64,000 nucleotides of DNA. It comes from JABDLO01 sp041749255 (GTDB lineage Bacteria; Bacteroidota; Bacteroidia; Chitinophagales; Saprospiraceae). Below are positions 17,206 through 26,330 of the stretch, piece after piece. The stretch lies in contig JBGTBR010000076.1 in the NCBI GenBank assembly GCA_041749255.1, positions 1 through 64,000 of the forward strand. Reading direction: 5' to 3'. The notes under the pieces are model-generated. The model made no database searches. It saw only the letters and a program-made list of their open reading frames with translations, and was not told where the DNA came from. Each line of letters starts with the position of its first letter. Position 1 is the first letter of the stretch. A program made the translations under genes and the position numbers.

Positions 17206-18744
17206 TTATTCTATAGGCTCAGAAAGAATCGTTGTGATGATTTTTATTCCATCAAAATAATTACCTAAGCGAATGTTTTCATTGGGACTGTGTTGGTTAT
17301 TATCAGGATTTACAGTAGGAACTGTCACAGCCGGGACATTTAAAGTATTGACAAAAGGAGATATGGGAATAGAGCCTCCTACTACCCTAATCAGGATAGG
17401 ATCTTTTCCGGTTGCTTTATTCATAGCTCTTCGCAACCACATTCCCGTTATACCATCAAGAGGAGTTCTAAATGCCTGGTAGGAAACTACAGACGTGACG
17501 GTACACAAGTTTTTGTGAGTAAGTCTCTCCCGTAAAGTAGGTTTGCCATCAAGAATGTGAAAACCCTGACTTTCAATATGCTTTGTCAGTTTCATCAATA
17601 ATTCTTCAGGATCTGATTCAATGACAGTCCTGATGTCAATTTCAGCTAGTGCTGTAGATGGAATTATGGTGCGCGATTCTTTTCCTACCCAACCGGATTG
17701 GAATCCTCTAATGTTTAGAGTAGGAAACTGCATTGCTTCCTGGAAAGTTGGTGCTACCTTATCGGATTCAGCAAATCCTATTTTGAACCTAAACTGGTCT
17801 TCATCATCCGGTACTGCTTTTAAAATCTCCATGGTTTTTTCATCTATTTCAATCCCATCATACCACCCATCAATTAATACCCGCCCTTCTTCATCTTTCA
17901 TCGAAGTCAACAATCTGCTTAATTTAAACACGGGATTGGGTACAAAATTTCCGTAATTTCCACTGTGCTGGGGAAATTCGGGTCCATATACAGTGATAGT
18001 CACTGTGGTTATACCTCTTGCTCCAAACGATAGGGTAGGCTCATTCGACAGATGTGGTGGCCCATCAAAAATGACAAAATGATCGGCTTTCAATAAATCA
18101 CTGTAGTTGGTAACAGCGTCGGGGAGATTGGGAGAACCCAATTCTTCTTCAAAATCCATAATGACTTTTATATTGTAAGCGAAGTCTACTTTGTATTTGT
18201 GTAAGAGGTCGACGGAGGTGAGAAAAATGGCTGCAGGTCCCTTTGCATCGGAGGTCGATCTTGCAAAAATACGCCACTCATCATCCATTTTCTTGTAAAG
18301 TGTATCCCAGGGCAGGGTTTGCCAGTCACCCTCTGTACTTCTTTCTTTTAAAGTAGCTTCGAACGGATTTTTTTGCCACCAAAATGATGGGTCCACAGGT
18401 TGTCCGTCAATCTGAAGATACACCAATACCGTAGGCTTGGATTCATCTTTCACATTGTATTCTGCCAGTAAAAGAGGAGCCGCAGGGGTTTCCAGCATGG
18501 TCGTAGAGAAATTACGATCTTTAAAAGCTTTTTCACACCACCTGTAATTGAACATGGCTTCCCTTAGATCATTGGCGTCATTGGGTATGGCGAGCAATTC
18601 TTTAAACATTTCCAATGATTCCAGCTTTTCTTCCACGGTGGGAATGATTTGACCTGTTAAGTGACCGGATACAAAGAAAAGTATGAGCAAACGTAAATAA
18701 TTTTTCACCATGGTTGATTTATCTTGGTTATAAGATTTATTCAT
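17206..18744 (-). CDS. M20-family metallopeptidase (dipeptidase-like), secreted
   Basis: This 512-residue protein has an N-terminal signal segment (YLRLLILFFVSGHLTGQ; Met12 at 18711 is a good alternative start) and the M20 fold. Recognisable metal-site motifs are RSTSDAKGP (bridging Asp), MDFEEELGSPN (catalytic Glu and zinc Glu), FPQHSGNYG in the lid domain and DNNQHSPNE near the C-terminus (last zinc His). The first motif, normally H-x-D, reads QIDGQP with Gln111 in place of His (codon CAG at 18414-18412), so metal binding may be altered. It probably cleaves dipeptides outside the cytoplasm; the substrate is unknown. Confidence 0.82.
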   Translation of the reverse strand: MNKSYNQDKSTMVKNYLRLLILFFVSGHLTGQIIPTVEEKLESLEMFKELLAIPNDANDLREAMFNYRWCEKAFKDRNFSTTMLETPAAPLLLAEYNVKDESKPTVLVYLQIDGQPVDPSFWWQKNPFEATLKERSTEGDWQTLPWDTLYKKMDDEWRIFARSTSDAKGPAAIFLTSVDLLHKYKVDFAYNIKVIMDFEEELGSPNLPDAVTNYSDLLKADHFVIFDGPPHLSNEPTLSFGARGITTVTITVYGPEFPQHSGNYGNFVPNPVFKLSRLLTSMKDEEGRVLIDGWYDGIEIDEKTMEILKAVPDDEDQFRFKIGFAESDKVAPTFQEAMQFPTLNIRGFQSGWVGKESRTIIPSTALAEIDIRTVIESDPEELLMKLTKHIESQGFHILDGKPTLRERLTHKNLCTVTSVVSYQAFRTPLDGITGMWLRRAMNKATGKDPILIRVVGGSIPISPFVNTLNVPAVTVPTVNPDNNQHSPNENIRLGNYFDGIKIITTILSEPIE

Positions 18745-19201
18745 GTGCGGTATCTAACAAATTTTAGAATTACCTAAATTGTATACTATGTCAAAATATT
18801 ACTGAGTAAATTTACACATCATTGCTAAGTTAAGCGCATTTGAAATGATAATTCAACCCCATTTTTAGCAATAAAGGAATTTCATTAGAAATTGCAATGA
18901 TTTTTTGAAAAAAAACTTGGTGTATCGATAGAGGATAGTTACATCTGTTTAAAATTAATTCGGTGGGTAGTTTTGTCATGATTTTTGCGTCCCCCAACCC
19001 CAAAGCGTTGGATGGCAAAAATTCCGCCAAAACGATGACCGATTCATATCCTAACCCTGGGCTGAAGCCCAGGGCTATTCATATTTAACTCCTCCGGAGT
19101 TACAGTTGAATAGTTACATGTATTTTAATCATTTTCTTTTGTGTCCAAACCCGGTCATGGACGTTTCAGCTATTATTAAGAAAAAGACCTTCTGTTTTTA
19201 A
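18745..19201. repeat. Gene-free stretch with REP-like hairpins
   Basis: This 457-base stretch has no credible gene. It holds a copy of TTTGTCATGATTTTTG (18972-18987), which recurs on the opposite strand at 46661-46676. Two adjacent palindromes follow: CCCTGGGCT-GA-AGCCCAGGG at 19055-19074, and a two-tier hairpin at 19075-19113 (outer CTATTC/GAATAG, inner AACTCC/GGAGTT). They resemble REP-type elements mobilised by RAYT transposases, although no transposase is present here. Confidence 0.55.
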
Positions 19202-19810
19202 TTACTTCCCGGAAAATGGAAAGGACATATTTTCCATATACCGGGCTAGGTATTTTCCTAAAATATCATATTCGATATTGACGAAATCGCCTATTTTTAA
19301 AAATTGAAAAGTTGTATGTGAAAAGGTATAAGGTATAATGGCGACTTTAAATGTCTTGTCGTCGGGGTCTACAACAGTCAGACTCACTCCATTGATTGTA
19401 ATCGAACCTTTATTTACAACAAGGTTGGCACCTGATTTTGGAAGGTTGAATGTGCAATACCAGCTCCCGTTTTCATCTTTTATGGAAAGACACTCAGTAT
19501 ATGCATCTACGTGCCCTTGAACAAAATGACCATCCATTCTGGTTTGCGGTGTTATACTCCTCTCCAGATTGACCATATCACCAACCCTGGTGGTTCCCAG
19601 ATTGCTCTTTTGAAGGGTTTCTTTTATAGCTGTTACTCTGAACGTTTCATTAAGAATTTCTACAACAGTAAGACATACTCCATTATGCGATATACTCTGG
19701 TCGATGTATAATTCAGATAGTAAAGTGGTGTTTATATAAAAATCGATATTGGAATTTACGGTTTCAATTTTTTCTACCCTTCCCAAATCTTCAATAATTC
19801 CTGAAAACAT
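19202..19810 (-). CDS. ribE: Riboflavin synthase alpha chain
   Basis: It converts two 6,7-dimethyl-8-ribityllumazine molecules to riboflavin. The 202-residue protein is a tandem of two lumazine-binding barrels: the first begins MFSGIIEDLGRVEKIE and contains SISHNGVCLTVVEI; the second begins near residue 97 (MDGHFVQGHVDA) and contains GSITINGVSLTVVD. Length and the repeated NGVxLTV motif are typical. No other riboflavin genes are adjacent, and the upstream region shows no FMN riboswitch. Confidence 0.95.
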   Translation of the reverse strand: MFSGIIEDLGRVEKIETVNSNIDFYINTTLLSELYIDQSISHNGVCLTVVEILNETFRVTAIKETLQKSNLGTTRVGDMVNLERSITPQTRMDGHFVQGHVDAYTECLSIKDENGSWYCTFNLPKSGANLVVNKGSITINGVSLTVVDPDDKTFKVAIIPYTFSHTTFQFLKIGDFVNIEYDILGKYLARYMENMSFPFSGK

Positions 19811-19912
19811 ATTTTTATTTCAAAATTAAATTAGGGTCTTATAAAGTAACTTTAGCATGTAGGAATTCATCTTTCCCTACAAATGATCAGAAAGAGCGTG
19901 GACTACAAAAGC

Positions 19913-22615
19913 TTATCTGAGTAAATTTATATGGCCTTTAAGCGTACTTAATCGATCGATATTGCCTTCTACATCTCTCACATATGTAACACAGGTATAA
20001 TAATATACTCCTTCACTTAATTTTTGGCCACTAAAGTTTGTACCATCCCAATTTATGAGTGGATCACTCGTTTCAAATACCTTATTTCCCCATTGGTTAA
20101 AAATTTTAATGTCAATGGCATTAATAAATCTGTTGACCCTGGGTACAAATAAGTCATTAAAACCATCACCATTCGGTGAAAATGTATTGGGAAGTACATA
20201 GGCCGGGCAGTTCTCTATACAAAATATATTTCCAAACTCGGATTCGTTACCCACTGAATCGACAGTAGTAGCTGTATAACATCCAGCCACGCCACCATCC
20301 GGAACGTGAAAAAATTGATTGAACATAAATGAACTGGCAGAGTGGATCAATGTAAAATCATCTCTATTTGGGGAATAGTATATGTTAAATGTAGCGATAT
20401 CATCCAGGTCCTCACACACTGAATCTGGAAACCAGGATATTGTATTTCCTAATTCATCAGGATCAGGGAGGTCAATGATATCATCACATAGGTTAGAGAC
20501 CAAAACATTTGGAGGGCATGGAGGAATATCATCGCCCGCGACATCACAAACAATTTGCGAATTATTGAAAAGAGGACTGGCTATATCACTGAGTCCATAG
20601 GTACCTTCTGTAATGACAAAATAACAGAACAAAACTCCATTATCGAGGCCGGTATCAAAAAAAGTTGCCTCGTCAACAACCCCTATTTCTTCAAAATCAC
20701 CGGTCAAGCCCTGTCTTCTGAAAATCCGATGTGAGTAATTGTTCCATGGAACGTCGTAGTCCCAATTTAATCTGAAGGACCTATCGGTAGGATCGACAGT
20801 TAAAAATACAGAAGATGCTTCGTCAGAAAACCCATACTCTACTGAGGATCCGCCAGTAAAAAATGCCACTCTGTATTCATGTTGTTCTGTAGCTGTATTG
20901 AGTCCGGAATGTAAATAAGTGGTATCGACTGTGGATCCAAAAAATGGAGCAACAAATCTGGCTCCCGGAATACTTACGTAATTTCCATTTTGAAAAACTT
21001 CCAATTGGTAAATATAGGGTCCGGGATTAACTGTGGTATCCAGGTCTTCTGCTAAGGGTTTAGTCCATGTGATATTAATGGATCCATTTTGAAGATCAGT
21101 GTCTATTATACTGACTTCTGTTATAAAAGGCACATCCCTTTTCAGTAGAATACATATCTCCTCTGAGGGTATGCTCTCGACTCTGTTAAATGGAAATCCA
21201 GCAATAGTAGTTTTGGCAAATTCTGCTAAAATACGATAGCAGTAAACGGTCTGGAAGTCCACATCATCATCTTCATAGAAGTATCGGTTACCTTCACTTT
21301 CATTTGTGAGAAATACAATCTTCTGATATCCGGTTCCTGCCAGGCCGTTGAGGCATTCATCATCGGGTATGTCTGCAGAACCCACCTTTCTCCATACAGA
21401 AAATCCCTGGAAAAATTCATCTCTTGTTTCATCACAACTGTAAGGCAACTCCCATTCAATTCGAATTTTATCAACGAGACTTTGAGCAGTGACATTTTCA
21501 GGAGGAGGGCCAAGAACTTTTATACGTATCACTTTTAGAGTAGCCAGTCCTGCAGTAGGACTAAAAAAATTATCTACTGCTCTTACTACAATTTGGTAAT
21601 ATTGATCTGAAATATGGTTACAATCAGTTTGCCACACAATTCTGGCTTGAAGTGGGTGTTCAGAATATTCAGTGGGTGCAATAAATTCAGCAGGATTTTC
21701 CACTATAAAAGGACCTCCAGTGGCTTCTGCAATAACAAGTTGCATGGGTTCTGCATCCGTGATGAGTATATCCAAATCGATTAAGTCTCCTGCTATTACG
21801 CAAATTTCATCAATTGCTTCAATGGTAGGGGGTTCATTATTACAGGTCCTTACCAATATTTGCATATCTCTTATAAGTGTATTAATAAGCACTCCATTTC
21901 GAAATTCTTTTACGAGGAAAGCCACATTGTATTCACCCTGGATTTGAGGAGCATTCCATGTAAAAGTTCCTGTTACGGGATCCAGCGATATATTGTTGTT
22001 GGGTCCCGGACCAATATTATTTGGAAATATATAATTGGGAACCGGCTCATTCAATCCCTGAAATGGGGTTATAAATTCAAAGGCAAGACTATCACCATCC
22101 GGGTCGTACGCATTGGGATTATGTACAAAGACTTTCCCGACACAAGCAAAATCCAAAGGAGGTTGTAAAAGCACAGCAGAATTATTAAAACCCTGAAACT
22201 GAGGATCAAGCAATGTAAATGTAGTACTAAGAAAAAACCTGATATCTATGGAATTGGGGGGGTTTACGTTGAGTATATTTCCCACGCGGTTAGGATCGGT
22301 AAAGTAGACCGTATAAGTGGCCCGGCCTGGGTAAGTATGCTCTGCGATGTATAAATTTAATTTTACATCATTGGGCAGGGGATCTCCCCCTCCGTTGCTT
22401 CTTTTCACAAACTGACTGGTGCCATCTCCCCAAAAAACCTCCAAACTGTCCCTGTCAGCGGCAATTGAGCTTGTTTTGGTATACGTAGTAATAGTCAGTC
22501 GAATGGTTAATAAATCGATCTGTTCATAGGTAATCTCTCCTGCTCGGTTATGGGTGGTGAATCCATCCTTTGCAAAAAAGAGAAAAACAATTATTCCTAT
22601 TATTACTTTTTGCAT
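19913..22615 (-). CDS. Secreted protein with CHU_C (T9SS type B) C-terminal domain
   Basis: A cell-surface protein of about 900 residues. It has a signal peptide (MQKVIIGIIVFLFFAKDGFTT), an N-terminal region with PKD/cadherin-like strands (NPNAYDPDGDSLAFEFITPF), several fibronectin-III-like modules in the middle, and the gliding-motility-associated C-terminal domain (VLPNTFSPNGDGFNDLFVP ... IKIFNQWGNKVFE ... LSEGVYYYTC ... LKGHINLLR). The CHU_C domain is the type B T9SS sorting signal. The ATG at 22615 was chosen because the upstream frame overlaps rfbD and a -7 element lies at 22627-22634. The ligand or role is unknown. Confidence 0.85.
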   Translation of the reverse strand: MQKVIIGIIVFLFFAKDGFTTHNRAGEITYEQIDLLTIRLTITTYTKTSSIAADRDSLEVFWGDGTSQFVKRSNGGGDPLPNDVKLNLYIAEHTYPGRATYTVYFTDPNRVGNILNVNPPNSIDIRFFLSTTFTLLDPQFQGFNNSAVLLQPPLDFACVGKVFVHNPNAYDPDGDSLAFEFITPFQGLNEPVPNYIFPNNIGPGPNNNISLDPVTGTFTWNAPQIQGEYNVAFLVKEFRNGVLINTLIRDMQILVRTCNNEPPTIEAIDEICVIAGDLIDLDILITDAEPMQLVIAEATGGPFIVENPAEFIAPTEYSEHPLQARIVWQTDCNHISDQYYQIVVRAVDNFFSPTAGLATLKVIRIKVLGPPPENVTAQSLVDKIRIEWELPYSCDETRDEFFQGFSVWRKVGSADIPDDECLNGLAGTGYQKIVFLTNESEGNRYFYEDDDVDFQTVYCYRILAEFAKTTIAGFPFNRVESIPSEEICILLKRDVPFITEVSIIDTDLQNGSINITWTKPLAEDLDTTVNPGPYIYQLEVFQNGNYVSIPGARFVAPFFGSTVDTTYLHSGLNTATEQHEYRVAFFTGGSSVEYGFSDEASSVFLTVDPTDRSFRLNWDYDVPWNNYSHRIFRRQGLTGDFEEIGVVDEATFFDTGLDNGVLFCYFVITEGTYGLSDIASPLFNNSQIVCDVAGDDIPPCPPNVLVSNLCDDIIDLPDPDELGNTISWFPDSVCEDLDDIATFNIYYSPNRDDFTLIHSASSFMFNQFFHVPDGGVAGCYTATTVDSVGNESEFGNIFCIENCPAYVLPNTFSPNGDGFNDLFVPRVNRFINAIDIKIFNQWGNKVFETSDPLINWDGTNFSGQKLSEGVYYYTCVTYVRDVEGNIDRLSTLKGHINLLR

Positions 22616-22626
22616 AGTGAAAAATA

Positions 22627-22634
22627 CAAAAATA
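22627..22634 (-). promoter_or_regulatory. -7 element (TATTTTTG) before the CHU_C gene
   Basis: On the minus strand TATTTTTG lies 12-19 bases upstream of the ATG at 22615. It supports that start and suggests the gene can be transcribed separately from rfbCD. Confidence 0.5.
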
Positions 22635-22653
22635 TAACGAAAAACCTCTTCAT

Positions 22654-23538
22654 TTAGTTGACCATTAAGGATAAAGCTCGTGATAAACTTTCTTTCCAAT
22701 CTGGTATAACCAATCCAAAACTCTTTTTTACTTTATTGAGATCCAAAACACTCCAATGCGGTCTTGTTGCCGGAGTAGGATACAAAGCGCTTGGTATAGG
22801 TTCTATTTCTGAATTTCCTTCACAAATAAATAAGATGTGTTTCGCAATGTCATACCATGTTGTCTGCCCTTCGTTGGCAAAATTGTATGTATTATTCCAC
22901 TTATGTGTGGAAATCAAATCCTTCTGATCCATATCAATGATTTGCAAAAGGTTTATTGCCAGATCATGAGCATAAGTCGGTGCACCATATTGGTCATTTA
23001 CAATACGCAAGTTCTCCCCTGACATTGATTTTTTTAATATGGTTTTTACAAAATTATGACCATATGTGGAATAAAGCCAACTGGTGCGCATGATGAGTCC
23101 AGGAATTTTGGATTGTCGTATGTACTTTTCTCCCAGCCATTTACTTTTAGCATACACACCCTGAGGATTGGGAATCATGTCTTCTCTTAAAGGTGTGGAC
23201 TCATCTCTGTGATACACGTAATCTGTACTGATATGTACCAATTTAGCTTTTCCTGCATACCGGATGATATTATTCAGGGCATAGGCATTGATAGCGAATG
23301 CCTGATCCCCTTCTGATTCTGCAAGATCTACAGCCGTGTAGGCAGCTGCATTGATGATATAATCCGGCTTATGATGGTTAAATACGCTTTTCACCATATC
23401 CTTTGCAGTAATATCGCATTCATTTTTTGTTAGAAACACATATTCAGCTTCCGGGCAATAAGTTGTCGCGGCTTTCCTTATTTCCATGCCAAGTTGACCT
23501 GAAGCACCGGTAACCAATATTTTCTTCCCGGGTATCAC
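22654..23538 (-). CDS. rfbD: dTDP-4-dehydrorhamnose reductase
   Basis: It reduces dTDP-4-dehydro-L-rhamnose to dTDP-L-rhamnose. The 294-residue extended-SDR protein has the Rossmann motif GASGQLG near residue 11, the IINAAAYTAVDLAESE segment, HISTDYVYH and the PQGVYAKSKWLGE catalytic Tyr-x3-Lys. It overlaps rfbC by four bases. The other two genes of the rhamnose pathway (rfbA, rfbB) are not in the window. The product feeds surface polysaccharide or glycoprotein synthesis. Confidence 0.92.
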   Translation of the reverse strand: MIPGKKILVTGASGQLGMEIRKAATTYCPEAEYVFLTKNECDITAKDMVKSVFNHHKPDYIINAAAYTAVDLAESEGDQAFAINAYALNNIIRYAGKAKLVHISTDYVYHRDESTPLREDMIPNPQGVYAKSKWLGEKYIRQSKIPGLIMRTSWLYSTYGHNFVKTILKKSMSGENLRIVNDQYGAPTYAHDLAINLLQIIDMDQKDLISTHKWNNTYNFANEGQTTWYDIAKHILFICEGNSEIEPIPSALYPTPATRPHWSVLDLNKVKKSFGLVIPDWKESLSRALSLMVN

Positions 23539-24080
23539 CAGACCTTGTGATTTTCCCAGGTAGGAAATTCAAGATCTTTCTTCGACACCATTCTGTCTTT
23601 GGCTGGAATAATCCATTCTATATTGAGCAAAGGATCGGAATGTAAGATGCCTTTTTCGTATTCCGGTGCATAATAGTCACTGCATTTGTAAGAAAAAATG
23701 GCAGTCTTTGAGAGCACTGCATATCCGTGGGCAAATCCCTTTGGAATGAGAATTTGCTTTTTGTTGATATCATTTATGATCAAAGAGAAATGCTGTCCGA
23801 ATGTAGGTGACTCAGGTCTTATATCCAAAGCAATATCGAGCACTTCACCCATGATAACTCTCACGAGTTTTGCCTGGCTTTTGGGATGGGATTGATAGTG
23901 TAATCCTCGTATAACACCATAGGAAGACAAGGCCTCATTGTCCTGAACAAAGTCGCAATCAATGCCGGCATTTCGCCAATTTTCACTTTGGTAAGACTCA
24001 AAAAAGTAACCCCTTTCGTCTTGATGTACGTCAGGATAAATGACTTTAAGTCCTTTAAATTTTGTATCTAAAACTTTCAT
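23535..24080 (-). CDS. rfbC: dTDP-4-dehydrorhamnose 3,5-epimerase
   Basis: It epimerises dTDP-4-keto-6-deoxyglucose at C3 and C5. The 181-residue cupin has DERGYFFESYQSENW, FVQDNEALSSYGVIRGLHYQ (catalytic His), EVLDIALDIRPESPTFG and IPKGFAHGYAVL, all diagnostic. It starts two bases after the der stop and overlaps rfbD, so it lies in a tightly packed minus-strand run era-der-rfbC-rfbD. Confidence 0.94.
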   Translation of the reverse strand: MKVLDTKFKGLKVIYPDVHQDERGYFFESYQSENWRNAGIDCDFVQDNEALSSYGVIRGLHYQSHPKSQAKLVRVIMGEVLDIALDIRPESPTFGQHFSLIINDINKKQILIPKGFAHGYAVLSKTAIFSYKCSDYYAPEYEKGILHSDPLLNIEWIIPAKDRMVSKKDLEFPTWENHKVW

Positions 24081-24082
24081 TG

Positions 24083-25387
24083 TTATTTTTCTCTGAAGTA
24101 TATACTTATGGGAACGCCGTTAAAATTGAAATTTTTCCTAAGTTGATTTTCGAGATAATTTTTGTATTCGGGTTTAACATTCTTAGGGTTATTGCAAAAA
24201 AAGCCAAATGCCGGATAATAGGTGGGCAGCTGCGTAATATATTTTATCTTCACGGATTTACCCCGGTGTTCAGGTGGGGGAATTTTCTGCACTACTTCTA
24301 ACATGATCTCGTTCAATACGGAAGTTTTGATTTTTTGCTTTCTCCTTGCGTATACCTCCAGGCCGGTTTCAATGGCTTTAAATATTCTTTGCTTATCCAG
24401 CACACTGATAAACAGTACAGGCAAGTCGGTGAATGGTGCTATTTTACGCTTTAGCTTTTCTTCAAACTCTTTAGCGGTATTGGTTTCTTTCTCTACTAAA
24501 TCCCACTTATTGACTAAAATGACGATTCCTTTCTTTTTACGAAGTATCAGACTAAAAATACTCATATCCTGAGCTTCGATGCCGACTGTAGCGTCAATCA
24601 TCAGAAAGCAAACATCTGCTTCTTCGATGGCTTTTACAGCTCTTATGACAGAATAAAATTCCAGATCTTCATGAACCTTTGCTTTTTTTCTGAGACCTGC
24701 TGTATCAATCAGGTAGAATTCCTTGTCAAATTTTTCAAACTTTGCATAGATAGCATCTCTCGTAGTACCCGGGATCTCAGTTACAATATTTCTCTCTTCT
24801 CCCAAAAGAGCATTGGCCAGGGAAGATTTTCCAACATTCGGCTGACCTACAATGGCAAACCTGGGTATTTCTCCTTCTACTTCATCCGTTTTATCGGGAA
24901 GGACAGCCGAAATGGCATCGAGGATCTCTCCTGTACCTGAACCGGAAATGGCTGATATAAAAAATGTATTTTCAAAACCCAATGTCCAAAACTCATGAGC
25001 CATCAACTGTCGTGTGGAATTGTCCACTTTATTGACAGCCAGAAATACCGGTTTCTTATTTCTGCGAAGCATCTGAGCGATTTGCTGGTCTAAATCAGTT
25101 ACACCTGTGAGAACGTCTACACAAAAAATGATGACTTCAGCTTCATCAATAGCGATGTTTACCTGTCTTCTAATGGCTACTTCAAATATATCATCTGATC
25201 CATGGACAAAACCTCCGGTATCAACCACGGTGAAACTCTTGCCATTCCAATCTGAAAAACCGTAAATCCTGTCTCTGGTGACACCACTGGTATCGTCTAT
25301 GATGGCCTTCCTTTCACCTGTTAACCGGTTAAATAAAGTGGATTTTCCAACATTTGGTCTTCCTACAATGGCTACCACTGATGACAT
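24083..25387 (-). CDS. der: Ribosome-assembly GTPase Der (EngA)
   Basis: Der carries two consecutive GTPase domains and a KH-like C-terminal domain and acts in 50S subunit maturation. G1 motifs GRPNVGKST (first domain) and GQPNVGKSS (second domain), both DTGG/DTAG switch II motifs, NKVD and NKWD are visible. The length is about 434 residues, which is normal. The ATG at 25387 starts the standard MSSVVAIVGRPNVGKS; the frame runs 11 codons further up, but that part overlaps the -7 element at 25418-25425. Confidence 0.96.
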   Translation of the reverse strand: MSSVVAIVGRPNVGKSTLFNRLTGERKAIIDDTSGVTRDRIYGFSDWNGKSFTVVDTGGFVHGSDDIFEVAIRRQVNIAIDEAEVIIFCVDVLTGVTDLDQQIAQMLRRNKKPVFLAVNKVDNSTRQLMAHEFWTLGFENTFFISAISGSGTGEILDAISAVLPDKTDEVEGEIPRFAIVGQPNVGKSSLANALLGEERNIVTEIPGTTRDAIYAKFEKFDKEFYLIDTAGLRKKAKVHEDLEFYSVIRAVKAIEEADVCFLMIDATVGIEAQDMSIFSLILRKKKGIVILVNKWDLVEKETNTAKEFEEKLKRKIAPFTDLPVLFISVLDKQRIFKAIETGLEVYARRKQKIKTSVLNEIMLEVVQKIPPPEHRGKSVKIKYITQLPTYYPAFGFFCNNPKNVKPEYKNYLENQLRKNFNFNGVPISIYFREK

Positions 25388-25417
25388 GAACTTGGTATTG
25401 TAATTTAAATAATGCGG

Positions 25418-25425
25418 CAAAGATA
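25418..25425 (-). promoter_or_regulatory. -7 element (TATCTTTG) before der
   Basis: TATCTTTG on the minus strand lies in the gap between era and der, about 30 bases before the der ATG, so der-rfbC-rfbD may have its own promoter. Confidence 0.5.
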
Positions 25426-25433
25426 CATTTTAC

Positions 25434-26330
25434 TCATTGCTTGTATCCAAAATGTTTTAACAATCGGTCATCGTCCCTCCAATTATCTTTTACTTTTACC
25501 TTTAATTCCAGAAATACTGACTCGTCTAAAAACCTTTCAATGTCTTTGCGCGATTCTATTCCCAGTTTCTTTATGGCTGATCCTTTTCTTCCGATAATGA
25601 TGGGTTTTTGCGATTCCCTTTCTACATAGATAGATATATAAATGTGGGTGATGTTTAATTGTTTTTCCTCCTTTTCTAAAAATTCATCAACCACCACCTC
25701 ACAACTGTAGGGTATTTCCTGTTTATACAAATCCATGATCTTTTCTCTGATGATTTCACTAATGAAAAACCGAATGTTTTTGTCAGAAAGCTGATCTTTT
25801 GGATAATACGGTGGATGTTCTGGTAGTGAGTCCTTGATCCTTTGCAAAAGATTTTCTATACCAAAACCTTCCTTGGCAGAAATGAGAAATACTTCGTCAA
25901 AAGGAAAAAGTAATTCCCAGTGCTTTACCAGATCTTTTAATTCCTTTTCTGTTTTCAGATCAATTTTATTGATCAAAAGGTAAGCGGGGTATGATTTTTT
26001 AGTTAACTGTTGTATGATGGCTTCTTCTCCGGTATACTTGTCAAATGGATCGGTCATGAACAAAAGTATATCAGCATCTTCCAGAGACGTGTAAGCAAAT
26101 GTATTCATAGCACTTTGCATGCCATAAGCCGGATTTTCTATGATTCCCGGACTGTCAGAAAATACAATTTGGTGATCATCATCGTTATAAATTCCAAGAA
26201 TACGGTGTCGGGTGGTCTGTGGTTTACTACTTATTATAGAAAGTTTATCATCCAATAAAGCATTCAAAAGAGTTGATTTTCCCACATTGGGATTTCCTAT
26301 AATATTGACAAATCCTGCTTTGTGGTTCAA
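25434..26330 (-). CDS. era: Ribosome-assembly GTPase Era
   Basis: Era binds the 3' end of 16S rRNA during 30S maturation. The 298-residue protein has an N-terminal GTPase domain (GNPNVGKSTLLNALL, DSPGI, NKID) and a C-terminal KH domain (GRKGSAIKKLG). It overlaps the upstream gene by four bases. Era and Der being neighbours puts two ribosome-assembly GTPases in one transcriptional run. Confidence 0.96.
   Translation of the reverse strand: MNHKAGFVNIIGNPNVGKSTLLNALLDDKLSIISSKPQTTRHRILGIYNDDDHQIVFSDSPGIIENPAYGMQSAMNTFAYTSLEDADILLFMTDPFDKYTGEEAIIQQLTKKSYPAYLLINKIDLKTEKELKDLVKHWELLFPFDEVFLISAKEGFGIENLLQRIKDSLPEHPPYYPKDQLSDKNIRFFISEIIREKIMDLYKQEIPYSCEVVVDEFLEKEEKQLNITHIYISIYVERESQKPIIIGRKGSAIKKLGIESRKDIERFLDESVFLELKVKVKDNWRDDDRLLKHFGYKQ

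Noticed and set aside
19811..19912. FMN riboswitch before ribE
   Set aside because: The upstream sequence lacks the conserved FMN-aptamer blocks.
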